The notes: generated by a model not told the origin, from the letters alone. A stretch of 64,000 nucleotides of DNA from DATFRX01 sp035630615 (GCA_035630615.1 DASQKI010000008.1:20151-84150), one strand, 5' to 3'; positions 1 to 9,420 are shown, numbered from the stretch's first letter. A program made the numbers and translations.

Positions 1-6
1 ACAGCG

Positions 7-1107
7 ATGCGGATCCTGCTGTTAGGCGCCGAGGGAGCCGGCGCGGCGTTTTGCGCGATTGCGCATCGCCGTGGGTTCTTCGATGCCCTTGTCGTGGCGG
101 ATCCGGAGGTGTGTGCGGCGGAGGAAGCGGTCAAGGACACCGATGACAGGTTCCGCGTCGTCGAGTTCGCACCGTCGACCGCGGACGACGTCGCCGCACT
201 CGTACGCGACGAGCAGATCACGCACGTCGTCAACCTCGCCGATCCCGGGTTGGTGATGCCCGTCTTTGAGGGCGCGTTCGCTGGCGGCGCCGACTACCTC
301 GACGTCGCGATGAGCCCATCACAGCCGCATCCGACCGCGCCGTACGAGAAGTGCGGCATCAAGCTCGGCGACGACCAGTTCGCCCACGACGGAGCGTGGA
401 TCGACGCGGGTCGGCTGGCGGTCGTCGGGGTCGGGAGTGCGCCTGGCCTGACCGACGTTTTGGCCCGCTATGCCGCTGACCACCTGTTCACCGGCATCGA
501 GGAGCTGAGCACACGGTGCGTCGCCGGCGCGACGCGTCCCCGCCAGGTCGCCGGGTGGCTCGAGCCACCGGTGGTCTGGGAGCTCGAGCGGGGCTGGCAG
601 ACGACCGCGCCGCTGAGCGATATAGAGCCGTTCGAGTTTCCGGACGGTCTGGGGACGGTGGACTGCGTCGGTGTCGAGCACGACGAGGTGCTCCTGATGC
701 CGCGTTGGGTCGACGCCGGACGTGTCACGTACAAGCAGGGTGTGGGCCGGGGTCAGGTGGCCGAGCTGCGCCGAGCGGCCACTGACGGCGCCGTCGCGGA
801 AGCGGCCGGACCCGGGCCGGTCAGCGCGTCTTCGTGCGTCGGCGTCTTGGTGACCGGGCTCGGACGCGATCGGCGGCCGCGGTCGACGTACCTCTATCAC
901 GCCGTCGACGACGGCTGGACGCTTCGCGAGTACGGCTGCCGCAGCGCCGGATGGCATCCCGCCGTCGGTGTGGTGATCGCCCTGGAGCTGATCGCCGGTC
1001 AGGTCTGGGTCGGCGACGGCGTGCTCGGAGCGGAGGCGTTCGACCCGGTGCCGTTCCTCGACCTGCTGTCCGAGCTGGCGCCGCCGTGGCGACTCCGAGA
1101 GCAGTGA
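7..1107 (+). CDS. saccharopine dehydrogenase-like NAD(P)-binding protein
   Basis: 366 residues. The first residues (MRILLLGAEGAGAAF) form a Rossmann beta-strand and glycine-rich turn, as in saccharopine dehydrogenase/homospermidine synthase-type reductases, followed by a D-x-x-DV segment (DYLDVAMSP) typical of that family. The family oxidises or forms secondary amines between an amino acid and a keto acid. The exact substrate cannot be read from sequence. It converges on the class III aminotransferase ending 9 bases downstream, and lies next to gabT, a PucR regulator and glutaryl-CoA dehydrogenase, so a role in lysine or omega-amino-acid catabolism is inferred. The ATG lies 6 bases inside the window, so its promoter and any longer N-terminus are not visible. 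Confidence 0.8.
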   Translation: MRILLLGAEGAGAAFCAIAHRRGFFDALVVADPEVCAAEEAVKDTDDRFRVVEFAPSTADDVAALVRDEQITHVVNLADPGLVMPVFEGAFAGGADYLDVAMSPSQPHPTAPYEKCGIKLGDDQFAHDGAWIDAGRLAVVGVGSAPGLTDVLARYAADHLFTGIEELSTRCVAGATRPRQVAGWLEPPVVWELERGWQTTAPLSDIEPFEFPDGLGTVDCVGVEHDEVLLMPRWVDAGRVTYKQGVGRGQVAELRRAATDGAVAEAAGPGPVSASSCVGVLVTGLGRDRRPRSTYLYHAVDDGWTLREYGCRSAGWHPAVGVVIALELIAGQVWVGDGVLGAEAFDPVPFLDLLSELAPPWRLREQ

Positions 1108-1115
1108 CCCGGAGG

Positions 1116-2357
1116 TCAGGTCGGCAGGTCGTCGAGCCCGGCGCGGATGCCGTCGGCCAGCTGGCCGACCTGGTCGTCGGTCATCACGAAGGCCGGCGAG
1201 ATCTGGACGGCACCGGCGCCGACCGCTCGCGTCGAGATGCCATGCGCCCGTAGGCCCTTGGCCAACGGCAGCGCCAGGCTCGGGTCGACGAGCTGGACCG
1301 CCGCGAGGGCGCCGGTGCCGCAGCGTACTTCGGCGACGGTTGCGTGATCGGCCAGCGGCGCGAGGGTGCTCGCGATCGACTTCTCGAGCCGGGCCGACTC
1401 GTCGAGCAACGACTCGCGCTCGATGATGTCGAGGTTGGCGAGCGCCACCGCCGATGCGGCTGCATGGCCGGAGTAGGTGTAGCCGTGTCGCCACCACACG
1501 CCGGCATCTGGCGCGAAGAACGGCTCGGCGATCCGCGGCGCGACGAAGACGGCGCCCATCGGGAGGTAGCCGGAGGTCAGTCCCTTCGCGGTCGTCACGA
1601 TGTCGGGCGCGAGGTCGAAGCGGGTGCTGGCGAACCAGCTGCCGCCGATCCGGCCGAAGCCGGTGACGACCTCGTCGGCGACGAACAGGATGTCGTGGTC
1701 GCGGCACACCTGGCGGACGGCCGCGAGGTAGCCGTCGGGCGGTGGGTAGACCCCGCCGGCGCCGATCACCGGCTCGCAGAAGAACGCGGCAATCCGGTCG
1801 GCGCCGATCCGCTCGATCGCGGCCGCGAGGTCGTCCGCGGAGTCCCAACCCACGGTCGCGGCGTCGGCCATCAGCTCGCCGTGGCCCTCGCGGTTGGCGG
1901 GGATGCCGGCCAGCGCGGTGCCGGCCACGTGCATCCCGTGGTAGGCCTTCTCGCGCCCGAGTACGAGTCTCCGCTCGGGGCGGCCGACCTCGTGCCAATA
2001 GCGGCGAGCCAGCTTGGTCGCGGTCTCGACGGAGTCGGAGCCGCCGGAGGTCAGGAAGATCTTGCTGTCCGGCACGGGAGCGAGCCGGGCGAGCCGCTCG
2101 GCGAGCTTGACCGTGGTGTCGACAGTGAAGTCACCGAACGTCGAGTACGCGGCGATCGTGCGAAGCTGCTCGGCCGCCGCGTCCGCGATCTCGGCGCGGC
2201 CGTGGCCGATGTTGGTGAACCAGAGGCCCGCCGTCGCGTCGAGAAAGCGCCGTCCGGCGTCGTCCCAGACGTGCACACCCTCGCCTCGCGTGAGCACGAA
2301 CTCGCCGTCCCGCTCCACCGCCCCCATGTCGGAGAACGGGTGCCACAACGCGCCCAT
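1116..2357 (-). CDS. class III PLP aminotransferase (omega-amino acid type)
   Basis: 413 residues, the normal length for class III (omega) aminotransferases. The Schiff-base lysine is K258 in TTAKGLTSGYLPMG, the aspartate binding the pyridine nitrogen is in FVADEVVTGFGR, and the cofactor phosphate region is SGGSDSVETATK. The family moves a terminal amino group from omega-amino acids or diamines to pyruvate or 2-oxoglutarate in the cytoplasm. The ATG lies 9 bases after the stop of the upstream gabT-like gene, so the two are probably one transcript. Candidate substrates are 5-aminovalerate, beta-alanine, GABA or putrescine. Having two aminotransferases in series suggests different steps or different amino acceptors. 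Confidence 0.88.
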   Translation of the reverse strand: MGALWHPFSDMGAVERDGEFVLTRGEGVHVWDDAGRRFLDATAGLWFTNIGHGRAEIADAAAEQLRTIAAYSTFGDFTVDTTVKLAERLARLAPVPDSKIFLTSGGSDSVETATKLARRYWHEVGRPERRLVLGREKAYHGMHVAGTALAGIPANREGHGELMADAATVGWDSADDLAAAIERIGADRIAAFFCEPVIGAGGVYPPPDGYLAAVRQVCRDHDILFVADEVVTGFGRIGGSWFASTRFDLAPDIVTTAKGLTSGYLPMGAVFVAPRIAEPFFAPDAGVWWRHGYTYSGHAAASAVALANLDIIERESLLDESARLEKSIASTLAPLADHATVAEVRCGTGALAAVQLVDPSLALPLAKGLRAHGISTRAVGAGAVQISPAFVMTDDQVGQLADGIRAGLDDLPT

Positions 2358-2366
2358 CGTGCCGTC

Positions 2367-3716
2367 CTATCCGGTCGCCGCCACGGCGTCCTCGAGTACG
2401 TCTAGTGCTTCGACCAGCAGTGGTTGTGGGATGACCAGGGGCGGGAGGAAGCGCACTACGTTGCCGAACGTACCGCAGGTCAGAGTGAGGACTCCGTTGG
2501 TGTGGCAGGTCGCACTGATGGTGGAGGCGAGTTCGGGTGCGGGGGTATTCGTGCCGGGGTGGACGAGTTCGATGGCTTGCATGGCGCCGCGGCCTCGGAC
2601 GTCGCCGATCATGGAGTGTTTGTCGGCGAGGGACTGCAGGCGGGGAGTGATCGTCTGCTCGATTTCGCGGGCGGACTGAACCAGGTCGTGGTCGCGCATG
2701 GTGTGGATGGCGCCGAGGGCGGCGGCGCAGGCGACCGGATTGCCGCCGTAAGTGCCGCCCAGCCCGCCGACGTGGACGGCGTCCATGATCTCGGCGCGGC
2801 CTGTGACCGCCGCGAGGGGCAGGCCGCCGGCGATGCCCTTGGCGGTGGTGACGAGGTCCGGCACCACACTCTCGTGGTCGGATGCGAACCAGTCACCGGT
2901 GCGGCAGAACCCGGTCTGGATCTCGTCGGCGATGAACACGATCCCGTGCTCGGCGCACCACTCGGCGAGGCGGGCGAGGAAACCGGGAGCGGGGACGACG
3001 AACCCGCCCTCGCCCTGGATCGGCTCGACCACGACACAGGCGAGCTGGTCGGCCCCCACCTGGCTCTCGAAGACGTCGATCGCGCGTTGGGCGGCCTCTT
3101 GACCAGTGATCGGGGCCGGCTCCCGGAACGGGTACGACACTGGCGCCCGGTAGACCTCGCCCGCGAACGGACCGAACCCGGTCTTGTAGGGCCGGTTCTT
3201 CGCGGTCATCGCCATCGTCAGGATCGTCCGACCGTGATACGCGTGGTCGAACACCCCGACCGCATGCCGACCGGTCGCCGTCCGCGCGATCTTGACCGCG
3301 TTCTCGACCGCTTCGGCTCCGGAGTTGAACAGGGCGGACTTCTTCGGATGATCTCCGGGGGTCAGCTCGGCCAGGGCTTCGCAAACTTCGACATAGCCTT
3401 CGTAGGGCGCAACCATGAAACAGGTGTGCGTGAACGCCTCGACCTGCTCGGTGACCCGCCGGACCACCTCGGGCGCGGCGTTGCCGACGCTGGTGACCGC
3501 GATCCCGGATCCCAGGTCGATCAGGCTGTTGCCGTCGACGTCGACGACCACCCCGCCGCCGGCCCGCTCCACGAACACCGGCAGGACGGTGCCGACCCCC
3601 GACGCCACCGCGCCGGCCCGGCGCTCCAACAACTCCCGTGAGCGCGGGCCTGGAATCTCCGTCCGCACCTGACGTACCTGCGGCACCGAAAAGTCTTCAG
3701 CTGGCTGTCCTGACAT
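2367..3716 (-). CDS. gabT: 4-aminobutyrate/5-aminovalerate transaminase (GabT-like)
   Basis: 449 residues starting MSGQPAEDF. PLP lysine is K293 in TTAKGIAGGLPLAAV; the conserved IADEIQTGF and PIQGEGGFVVP segments match GABA transaminases. The reaction is GABA (or 5-aminovalerate) plus 2-oxoglutarate to semialdehyde plus glutamate. The frame stays open far upstream, but the ATG at 3714-3716 gives the family-typical N-terminus, and the rest is antisense to the PucR gene. It is divergent from the PucR regulator (84 bases between starts) and first in a two-gene operon with the 1116-2357 aminotransferase. Regulation by PucR is inferred from this layout, which is common for actinobacterial gabT loci. 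Confidence 0.9.
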   Translation of the reverse strand: MSGQPAEDFSVPQVRQVRTEIPGPRSRELLERRAGAVASGVGTVLPVFVERAGGGVVVDVDGNSLIDLGSGIAVTSVGNAAPEVVRRVTEQVEAFTHTCFMVAPYEGYVEVCEALAELTPGDHPKKSALFNSGAEAVENAVKIARTATGRHAVGVFDHAYHGRTILTMAMTAKNRPYKTGFGPFAGEVYRAPVSYPFREPAPITGQEAAQRAIDVFESQVGADQLACVVVEPIQGEGGFVVPAPGFLARLAEWCAEHGIVFIADEIQTGFCRTGDWFASDHESVVPDLVTTAKGIAGGLPLAAVTGRAEIMDAVHVGGLGGTYGGNPVACAAALGAIHTMRDHDLVQSAREIEQTITPRLQSLADKHSMIGDVRGRGAMQAIELVHPGTNTPAPELASTISATCHTNGVLTLTCGTFGNVVRFLPPLVIPQPLLVEALDVLEDAVAATG

Positions 3717-3800
3717 AACGCCCACGCTAGATGGCCGAGCGACTTCGCGCTGCCCTCGAATCGGCCAATCACGCGTCGTTCTTTGTACGCTATGGACAAC

Positions 3801-5294
3801 ATGAGCCCGACTCTTCAGACCCTGCTCGACGACCGCGCACTGGGGCTGACGCTGTTGACCGGAGAACGACTCGACCTGCCGATCCGATGGGTGGCGACCA
3901 GCGAGCTGGAAGACCCGACGCCGTTCCTCCTCGGTGGGGAGCTGCTGCTGACGACCGGCATTTCGCTGCCCAAAGGAGCTGCCGCGGCGAATCGCTACGT
4001 CGGGCGGCTCGTCGACGCGGAGGTCGTCGGCCTCGGGTTCGGTGTCGGTCTCGGGTACCGACGGGTGCCGCGGGCCCTCGTCACCAGCGCGGGCCGCCAC
4101 GGCCTGCCCGTACTCGAGGTTGATCGTCCGACGCCCTTCATCGCGATCAGCAAGACCGTCTCCGACCTTCTGGCGCAGGAGCAGTACGCGGGCGTGACCC
4201 GAGCCTTTCGGGGTCAACAGCAGCTGACCCGCGCCGCCGTTCGTGACGGCTCGACCGGCGTCGCGACCCGGCTCGCTTCGCTGTTGGACGGATGGGTGCT
4301 GGTCCTCGACGCGACCGGTGGAGTGCGGATCGCGCGTCCCAAGTCGGCGTCGCGTCGGGCCGCGGCGATCACGCGGCACCTCGAGCCGTTGCGGGGTCGC
4401 CGACCGGCGGCGGTGTCTGTCGTCGAGCATGACGAACACGTGGTGATCGAGCCGCTCGGCACCGGCGGCCATGTCCGAGGCTTCCTCGCCCTCGGTGTCG
4501 AGCGGGCGCTGACGCCGACCGACCGGGCCGTCGTCCACGTCGCGTCGGCGCTGCTGTCGTTCGCTCTCGAGCGGGGGCGTTCCGACGATGCCGAGCGCGC
4601 GGCTCGCTCGGCCGTCTGGCGGCTGGCGACGCGGACCGACGTCGAGCCCAAGGACCTCGCCGACCTGGGCGCGCCAGTGCTGGCCGGCGAGACGATCTGG
4701 GTCTGCCTCGCCGAAGCGCCGGCCGCCGGTCGCGGCGACCTCCGGCGCCATCTCGAAGACGCCGCCGGTTCGCGGTGGCTCGTCGCAGACGACGGCGACC
4801 GCGTCGTTGTCGTCGTCGGGCGGGTGCGCGACCTGGCCCAGGTGGAGTCGATCGTCGCAGCCGTCGACGGCGCCCGCGTCGGCATCAGCGGAGAGGTTTC
4901 GCGTCAACGACCGGATGACGGACTCGATCGGGCCCGCCACGCCCTCGCGGCGGCCCGGGCCGCAGGTCTTTCGGCGTCGCGGTTCGAGCGGATCGCGGCC
5001 TCGACGGTCGTCGACCTGGCCGGGCCGGACGCCGCGCGGGCCTTCGCGACCGCCCTGTTGGCGCCGTTGCGCGACTATCTCGACTCCAGCGGCATCGATC
5101 TCTCACGCACGCTGCGAGCGTGGCTACGACACCACGGTCAGTACGACCCGGCCGCGGCCGAGCTCGGCATCCATCGTCACACGCTGCGCTATCGCATCCG
5201 CCGGGCCGAGGGACTCCTCGGGCGCGATCTCGGTGACGCGGCGACCCGTATGGACGTGTGGTTTGCCCTCGCGGTTGCTAGCGAAACGCGCTGA
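3801..5294 (+). CDS. PucR-family transcriptional regulator
   Basis: 497 residues. The N-terminal part (TLQTLLDDRALGLTLLTG..., then FLLGGELLLTTG) is a PucR ligand-sensing domain. The C-terminus carries the PucR helix-turn-helix (AAELGIHRHTLRYRIRRAE). Family members respond to purines, GABA or other amines and often activate the adjacent aminotransferase gene. Starts are possible at TTG 3783, ATG 3792 and ATG 3801. The last is chosen because a TACGCT box at 3786-3791 would serve as -10 for a leaderless transcript beginning at about 3800, and because the protein then begins MSPTLQ as in relatives. The 3' end overlaps the convergent glutaryl-CoA dehydrogenase gene by 17 bases. Confidence 0.87.
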   Translation: MSPTLQTLLDDRALGLTLLTGERLDLPIRWVATSELEDPTPFLLGGELLLTTGISLPKGAAAANRYVGRLVDAEVVGLGFGVGLGYRRVPRALVTSAGRHGLPVLEVDRPTPFIAISKTVSDLLAQEQYAGVTRAFRGQQQLTRAAVRDGSTGVATRLASLLDGWVLVLDATGGVRIARPKSASRRAAAITRHLEPLRGRRPAAVSVVEHDEHVVIEPLGTGGHVRGFLALGVERALTPTDRAVVHVASALLSFALERGRSDDAERAARSAVWRLATRTDVEPKDLADLGAPVLAGETIWVCLAEAPAAGRGDLRRHLEDAAGSRWLVADDGDRVVVVVGRVRDLAQVESIVAAVDGARVGISGEVSRQRPDDGLDRARHALAAARAAGLSASRFERIAASTVVDLAGPDAARAFATALLAPLRDYLDSSGIDLSRTLRAWLRHHGQYDPAAAELGIHRHTLRYRIRRAEGLLGRDLGDAATRMDVWFALAVASETR

Positions 5295-6450
5295 CGCCGG
5301 TCAATGCCTGCCCGATCACGAGCATGTGGACCTCGGAGGTCCCTTCGTACGTCAGCACCGACTCGAGGTTGTTGGCGTGCCGCAAGGGTGCGTACTCGAG
5401 GCTGATGCCGTTGCCGCCGAGGATCGTGCGGCATTCACGGGCGATCGCGAGTGACTCGCGGACGTTGTTGAGCTTGCCGATGCTGACCTGCTCGGACCGC
5501 AGCTGCCCGGCGTCCTTCAACCGACCGAGGTGGACCGCGAGCAGCATGCCCTTGCCCAACTCGAGCGCCATGTTGGTGAGCTTCTCCTGCGTGAGCTGGT
5601 AGCCGGCGACCGGCCGGTCGAAGACGGTCCGCGTCTGCGCGTACGACAGAGCGGCCTCGAGGCTGTCGCGGGCGGCGCCCAGCGCACCGAACGCGACGCC
5701 GAAGCGAGCCTGGGTCAGGCAGGACAGCGGACCCGACAGTCCTTGCGCCTCCGGCAGCAGGGCGTCGGCCGGCACCCGTACCCCGTCGAGCACCAACTCC
5801 GACGTGACCGACGCCCGCATCGAGAGCTTGCCGGTGATCTTCGGGGCAGTGAAACCGGGCGTATCCGTCGGAACGACGAAGCCCCGAATGCCCTCGTCGG
5901 TCTGAGCCCAGACGATGGCGACGTCGGCGATCGAGCCGTTGGTGATCCACATCTTCGTGCCGTCGAGCACCCAGTCGGTGCCGTCGCGGCGGGCCCTGGT
6001 CCGCATCGCGCCAGGGTCGGAGCCGGCATCGGGCTCGGTCAGTCCGAAGCATCCGACGATCTCGCCGGTCGCCATGCGGGGGAGCCACTCCTCGCGATGT
6101 GCCTCAGAGCCGAAGCGGTGAATCGCGAACATCGCGAGGCTGCCCTGCACCGACGCCAGGCTGCGGATGCCCGAGTCGGCGGCTTCCAACTCCAGGCAGG
6201 CGAGCCCGTAGGACACCGCGTTGGTGCCGGCGCAGCCGTAGCCGTCCAGATGCATGCCGAGCAGCCCGAGCTCACCCATCTCGCGCGCCAGCTCGCGAGA
6301 TGGCAGGTCGGTCGTCTCGTACCACTGTGCGATGCGCGGCCGGATGCGCTCGTCGCAGAAGGCCCGCGTGGAGTCGCGGATCGCTCGCTCCTCGGCGTCG
6401 AGGAGCCCGTCGATCGCAAACAGCTCCAACGGGGCGCGGGGATCAGTCAC
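5278..6450 (-). CDS. gcdH: glutaryl-CoA dehydrogenase
   Basis: 390 residues, an FAD acyl-CoA dehydrogenase. It follows glutaryl-CoA dehydrogenases closely: CFGLTEPDAGSDPGAMRTRA, WITNGSIADVAIVWAQ, and the C-terminal TYEGTSEVHMLVIGQALTG containing the catalytic base E369. The reaction is oxidative decarboxylation of glutaryl-CoA to crotonyl-CoA in lysine, 5-aminovalerate and tryptophan breakdown. The GTG start is supported by TAGCCT (minus strand, positions 6458-6463) ending exactly 7 bases upstream, which implies a leaderless mRNA. Together with the nearby aminotransferases it suggests a lysine to 5-aminovalerate to glutarate route, although the semialdehyde dehydrogenase and CoA ligase are not in this window. 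Confidence 0.9.
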   Translation of the reverse strand: MTDPRAPLELFAIDGLLDAEERAIRDSTRAFCDERIRPRIAQWYETTDLPSRELAREMGELGLLGMHLDGYGCAGTNAVSYGLACLELEAADSGIRSLASVQGSLAMFAIHRFGSEAHREEWLPRMATGEIVGCFGLTEPDAGSDPGAMRTRARRDGTDWVLDGTKMWITNGSIADVAIVWAQTDEGIRGFVVPTDTPGFTAPKITGKLSMRASVTSELVLDGVRVPADALLPEAQGLSGPLSCLTQARFGVAFGALGAARDSLEAALSYAQTRTVFDRPVAGYQLTQEKLTNMALELGKGMLLAVHLGRLKDAGQLRSEQVSIGKLNNVRESLAIARECRTILGGNGISLEYAPLRHANNLESVLTYEGTSEVHMLVIGQALTGVSAFR

Positions 6451-6495
6451 GCCCCGCAGGCTACGCGACTCCCGAGTGTCGATCGCCGGTGTCGG

Positions 6496-6636
6496 TCAGG
6501 TGCAGGGCTGCTCATCCAGGATGCAGATGTCACCGTCGCCCTTGTGGTGATCGGTTGGGGCAGCCGTTGCGCTGGCCGCTCCCATTCCTCCTCCAAGGAC
6601 GGTCACCAGTGCGGCAGTCACCAGTGCGTACCTCAT
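6496..6636 (-). CDS. small secreted peptide, unknown function
   Basis: 46 residues. The N-terminus (MRYALVTAALVTVLGGG) is a signal peptide, with likely cleavage after ATAA. The mature part of about 20 residues is polar and contains two cysteines (C-I-L-D-E-Q-P-C) that could form a small disulfide loop. The reading frame can be extended to 6693, but this ATG has a good ribosome-binding site (GGGAGG, 8 bases upstream) and gives a clean signal sequence. It lies between gcdH and the LysR gene, all on the minus strand. I do not recognise the family. Confidence 0.6.
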   Translation of the reverse strand: MRYALVTAALVTVLGGGMGAASATAAPTDHHKGDGDICILDEQPCT

Positions 6637-6702
6637 CGCTCGTACCTCCCGGACGCGGGGCATGGGCATGGACGCGTGTGCCCAGTCGACCACGTTCTCG
6701 GG

Positions 6703-7689
6703 TCAGGCGGAACGCCTCGGCGCAGGTTCGAGAGCCAACTTGTCGTATTTGCCCAACCATGCGGTATAAGTCGGCTGCTCTGCTGCCGTCTCGGTGTAAT
6801 TGTCGAGCACGTAGCGGGCCAACTTTTCGAGGTGCGGGACGAGCGGACTGTGCTGATCGGCGATCAGCATGTGCCGGATCCGGACCGGCGATCCGACCAG
6901 TGGGCGGCTGGCGACGCCCCGGAAACGCGAGACCGCGTACGTCAGACCGAGTGCCTCACCCGAACGGACGACCTCGAGGTTGTGCACACCGGTCAGGTAG
7001 TGGTCGACCCGAGGGGAGAAGCCGGCCCGTCCGCAGGCGGCGGCGAACATGTCGTACTCGCGGTCGATGTCGAGTGGTGTGAGCACCCAACTCTGCTCGG
7101 CGAGGTCGGCGAGGGCGAGCTCCTCGCGGCTGGCCAGCGGGTGGTCCTCGGCGAGCATGACGAAGATCGGCTCACAGCCCACCGTCTGGATGGCGAGATC
7201 GCGACCCAGGACGATCTCGTGGCCGATGAACTCGTGAATGCCTGCGAGATGGACGTGGCCGCCGGTGACGAGCTCGAGCAGGCCGGCGAGACCGTTTTGG
7301 CTCTCGGTCACGACCTCGGTGCCGGTGAAGAGGTTGCGGATGCCGCGCAAGAGCCCGACCATCACGGGTCCGTTTTCGGCTCCGACCCGGATCTTCTCGG
7401 GCACCGGGCCGGCCAGCTTGCTCGCCTCGACGTCGGAGCGCAGCGAGTCGATCACCGGCAGCACGGCCTGGGCGCGGGCGATCACGAGCTTGCCGAGCGA
7501 CGTGGGCTCGACACCGTCGCGCGACCGCACGAACAGCGGGCCCCCGAGCGTGTTTTCGAGGCGGCGCAGCAACCGTGTCACCGCGGGTTGGGTTGACCCG
7601 AGCGCTGCGGCAGCTCGCGTGATGCTGCCCTCTTCGGCAATGGCCTTCACCAGGCGCAGGTGTCGCAGCTCGATCTCCATCGGCGTCAT
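6703..7689 (-). CDS. LysR-family transcriptional regulator
   Basis: 328 residues. The N-terminal winged helix-turn-helix (LRHLRLVKAIAEEGSITRAAAALGSTQPAVTR, given in part as ITRAAAALGSTQPAVTRLLR) is followed by a periplasmic-binding-protein-like effector domain from about residue 95. The start may also be the ATG at 7680 (MEIELRHL), which matches relatives slightly better. It is divergent from the secreted M4 protease at 7804 with 114 bases between them, so control of the protease is possible, though equally it may act elsewhere. The effector is not predictable from sequence. Confidence 0.88.
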   Translation of the reverse strand: MTPMEIELRHLRLVKAIAEEGSITRAAAALGSTQPAVTRLLRRLENTLGGPLFVRSRDGVEPTSLGKLVIARAQAVLPVIDSLRSDVEASKLAGPVPEKIRVGAENGPVMVGLLRGIRNLFTGTEVVTESQNGLAGLLELVTGGHVHLAGIHEFIGHEIVLGRDLAIQTVGCEPIFVMLAEDHPLASREELALADLAEQSWVLTPLDIDREYDMFAAACGRAGFSPRVDHYLTGVHNLEVVRSGEALGLTYAVSRFRGVASRPLVGSPVRIRHMLIADQHSPLVPHLEKLARYVLDNYTETAAEQPTYTAWLGKYDKLALEPAPRRSA

Positions 7690-7803
7690 ATTACGCCGAA
7701 TCGGGCGCCTCGCAGCGGAATGTTATGACCAGGTGGCATGGTGCGACTTGGGGTCTTTGAGACAACCTCGAAGCGACCTACCCAGTTTCTCGAGGGAGTA
7801 CCC

Positions 7804-9420
7804 ATGCGCAGACTCGTAGCGGCTCCAGGCGCCGCGATTCTCGCCGTCGGGCTAGGCGTGGTAGGCACGACGGTTGGGACATCGGCAGGAGCGGCACCGG
7901 CATCGGACGAGCGTAGTCCGGCGGCGGTCGCGAATGACTACATCGGCGATCACCTGGGCTCGATCAAGGGCTCGACCGCCGACTCGTACCGCGTGGTCGA
8001 CACCATCACCGGTGTCGACGGCGCGCAACACATCCGATATGAGCGGACCTACCAGGGTCTGCCGGTGCTCGGCGGCGACTTCGTCGTGCACCAGGACGCC
8101 GACGGCGCGGTCGACGGTGTGTCCGTCGCCCAAGCCCGGGCGATCGACATCTCCGCGACGCCGCGAATCGCTGCCGCTGACGTGGCCGCGAAGACACGGC
8201 ACGCATTCGACGGTGCCAAGATCGCTGACGTCTCGAAGCCTCAGCTGGTCGTCGACGCTCGGTACGGCGCGCCACAGCTGGCGTGGATGAGCGTCGTGCA
8301 CGGCGTGCAGTCCGACGGCCAGACGCCGAGCCGAGCCACGGTGCTCGTCGACGCGTTGTCCGGCGAGATCCTCGACGCCGACGAGAGCGTCACCACATTG
8401 GCGCCGCTCGACACCACGTCGAGCTCGGGCAACCTGAGCGACGACGCCCAGGTCGCCGACGTGGGCACCGGTCAGAGCATCTACCTCGGCCAGGTCGAGA
8501 TCGACACCACCGCCGGTGGCAGCGGTTTCGAGATGGTCGACCCGTCGCACGGCAACGGCACGACCTGCGACATGAACAACTCTGAGGCCCAGTGCACGAC
8601 GCTCGTCGACGACGATAACGCCTGGGGCGACGGCACCAACGCCGACCGAGCCTCGGCCGGAGTCGACGCGCACCTCGGCGCGGCGTTGACGTTCGACTAC
8701 TACACCGCGACCCACAACTGGAACGGCATCTTCAACGACGGCACCGGCGTGCCGTCGCGGGTCCACTACGGCAACGCGTACGTCAACGCGTTCTGGGACG
8801 GTCAGCAGATGACGTACGGCGATGGTGAGAACAACGACCGTCCGCTCGTGTCGCTCGACGTCGCCGGCCACGAGATGTCGCACGGCGTCACCGAGAACAC
8901 GGCGGGTCTGGAGTACTCCGGCGACGCCGGCGGTCTCAACGAGGCCACCAGCGACATCTTCGGCTCGATGGTCGAGTTCTACGCCAACAACGCCGCCGAC
9001 CCCGGCGACTACGACATCGGCGAGAAGATCGACATCTTCGGCACCGGCGAGCCGCTGCGGTACATGTACCAGCCTTCGCTGGACGGTTCGTCGTACGACT
9101 GCTGGGACTCGAGCGTGCCAGGGTCCGACCCGCACTACTCGTCCGGCGTCGGCAACCACTTCTTCTTCCTCTTGGCAGAAGGCAGCGGTGACACGCAGTA
9201 CGGCAGCAGCCCGATCTGCGACGGCTCGACCGTCACCGGTATCGGTCGGGACAAGGCCGCGCAGATTTGGTTCACGGCGCTCTCGCAGTACATGACGAGC
9301 ACCGAGACCTACTCGGACGCGCGAGCCCACACGATCCAGGCAGCGACTGACCTCTACGGCGCAGGAAGCCCTGAGGTTCAGACCGTTGAAGCCGCCTGGA
9401 CCGCGGTCTCGGTGAGCTAA
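7804..9420 (+). CDS. secreted M4 (thermolysin-type) neutral metalloprotease
   Basis: 538 residues. Signal peptide (residues 1-35, ending in AGAAP), FTP/PepSY-type propeptide to about residue 210, then the catalytic domain. Zinc ligands are H356 and H360 (HEMSH) and E380 (GGLNEATSD), spaced as in thermolysin; H444 in DPHYSSGVGNH occupies the place of thermolysin H231. The C-terminal helix bundle ends in VEAAWTAVSVS. Predicted role: extracellular protein breakdown after autoprocessing. The ATG has a strong ribosome-binding site (GAGGGAG); an in-frame extension to 7738 is rejected. A terminator-like hairpin follows. A 3' fragment of a second M4 gene lies at 57965-58120. Confidence 0.93.
   Translation: MRRLVAAPGAAILAVGLGVVGTTVGTSAGAAPASDERSPAAVANDYIGDHLGSIKGSTADSYRVVDTITGVDGAQHIRYERTYQGLPVLGGDFVVHQDADGAVDGVSVAQARAIDISATPRIAAADVAAKTRHAFDGAKIADVSKPQLVVDARYGAPQLAWMSVVHGVQSDGQTPSRATVLVDALSGEILDADESVTTLAPLDTTSSSGNLSDDAQVADVGTGQSIYLGQVEIDTTAGGSGFEMVDPSHGNGTTCDMNNSEAQCTTLVDDDNAWGDGTNADRASAGVDAHLGAALTFDYYTATHNWNGIFNDGTGVPSRVHYGNAYVNAFWDGQQMTYGDGENNDRPLVSLDVAGHEMSHGVTENTAGLEYSGDAGGLNEATSDIFGSMVEFYANNAADPGDYDIGEKIDIFGTGEPLRYMYQPSLDGSSYDCWDSSVPGSDPHYSSGVGNHFFFLLAEGSGDTQYGSSPICDGSTVTGIGRDKAAQIWFTALSQYMTSTETYSDARAHTIQAATDLYGAGSPEVQTVEAAWTAVSVS

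Noticed and set aside
7738..7803. Longer start for the M4 protease
   Set aside because: It would place 22 charged residues before the signal peptide, and the ATG at 7804 has a strong ribosome-binding site.
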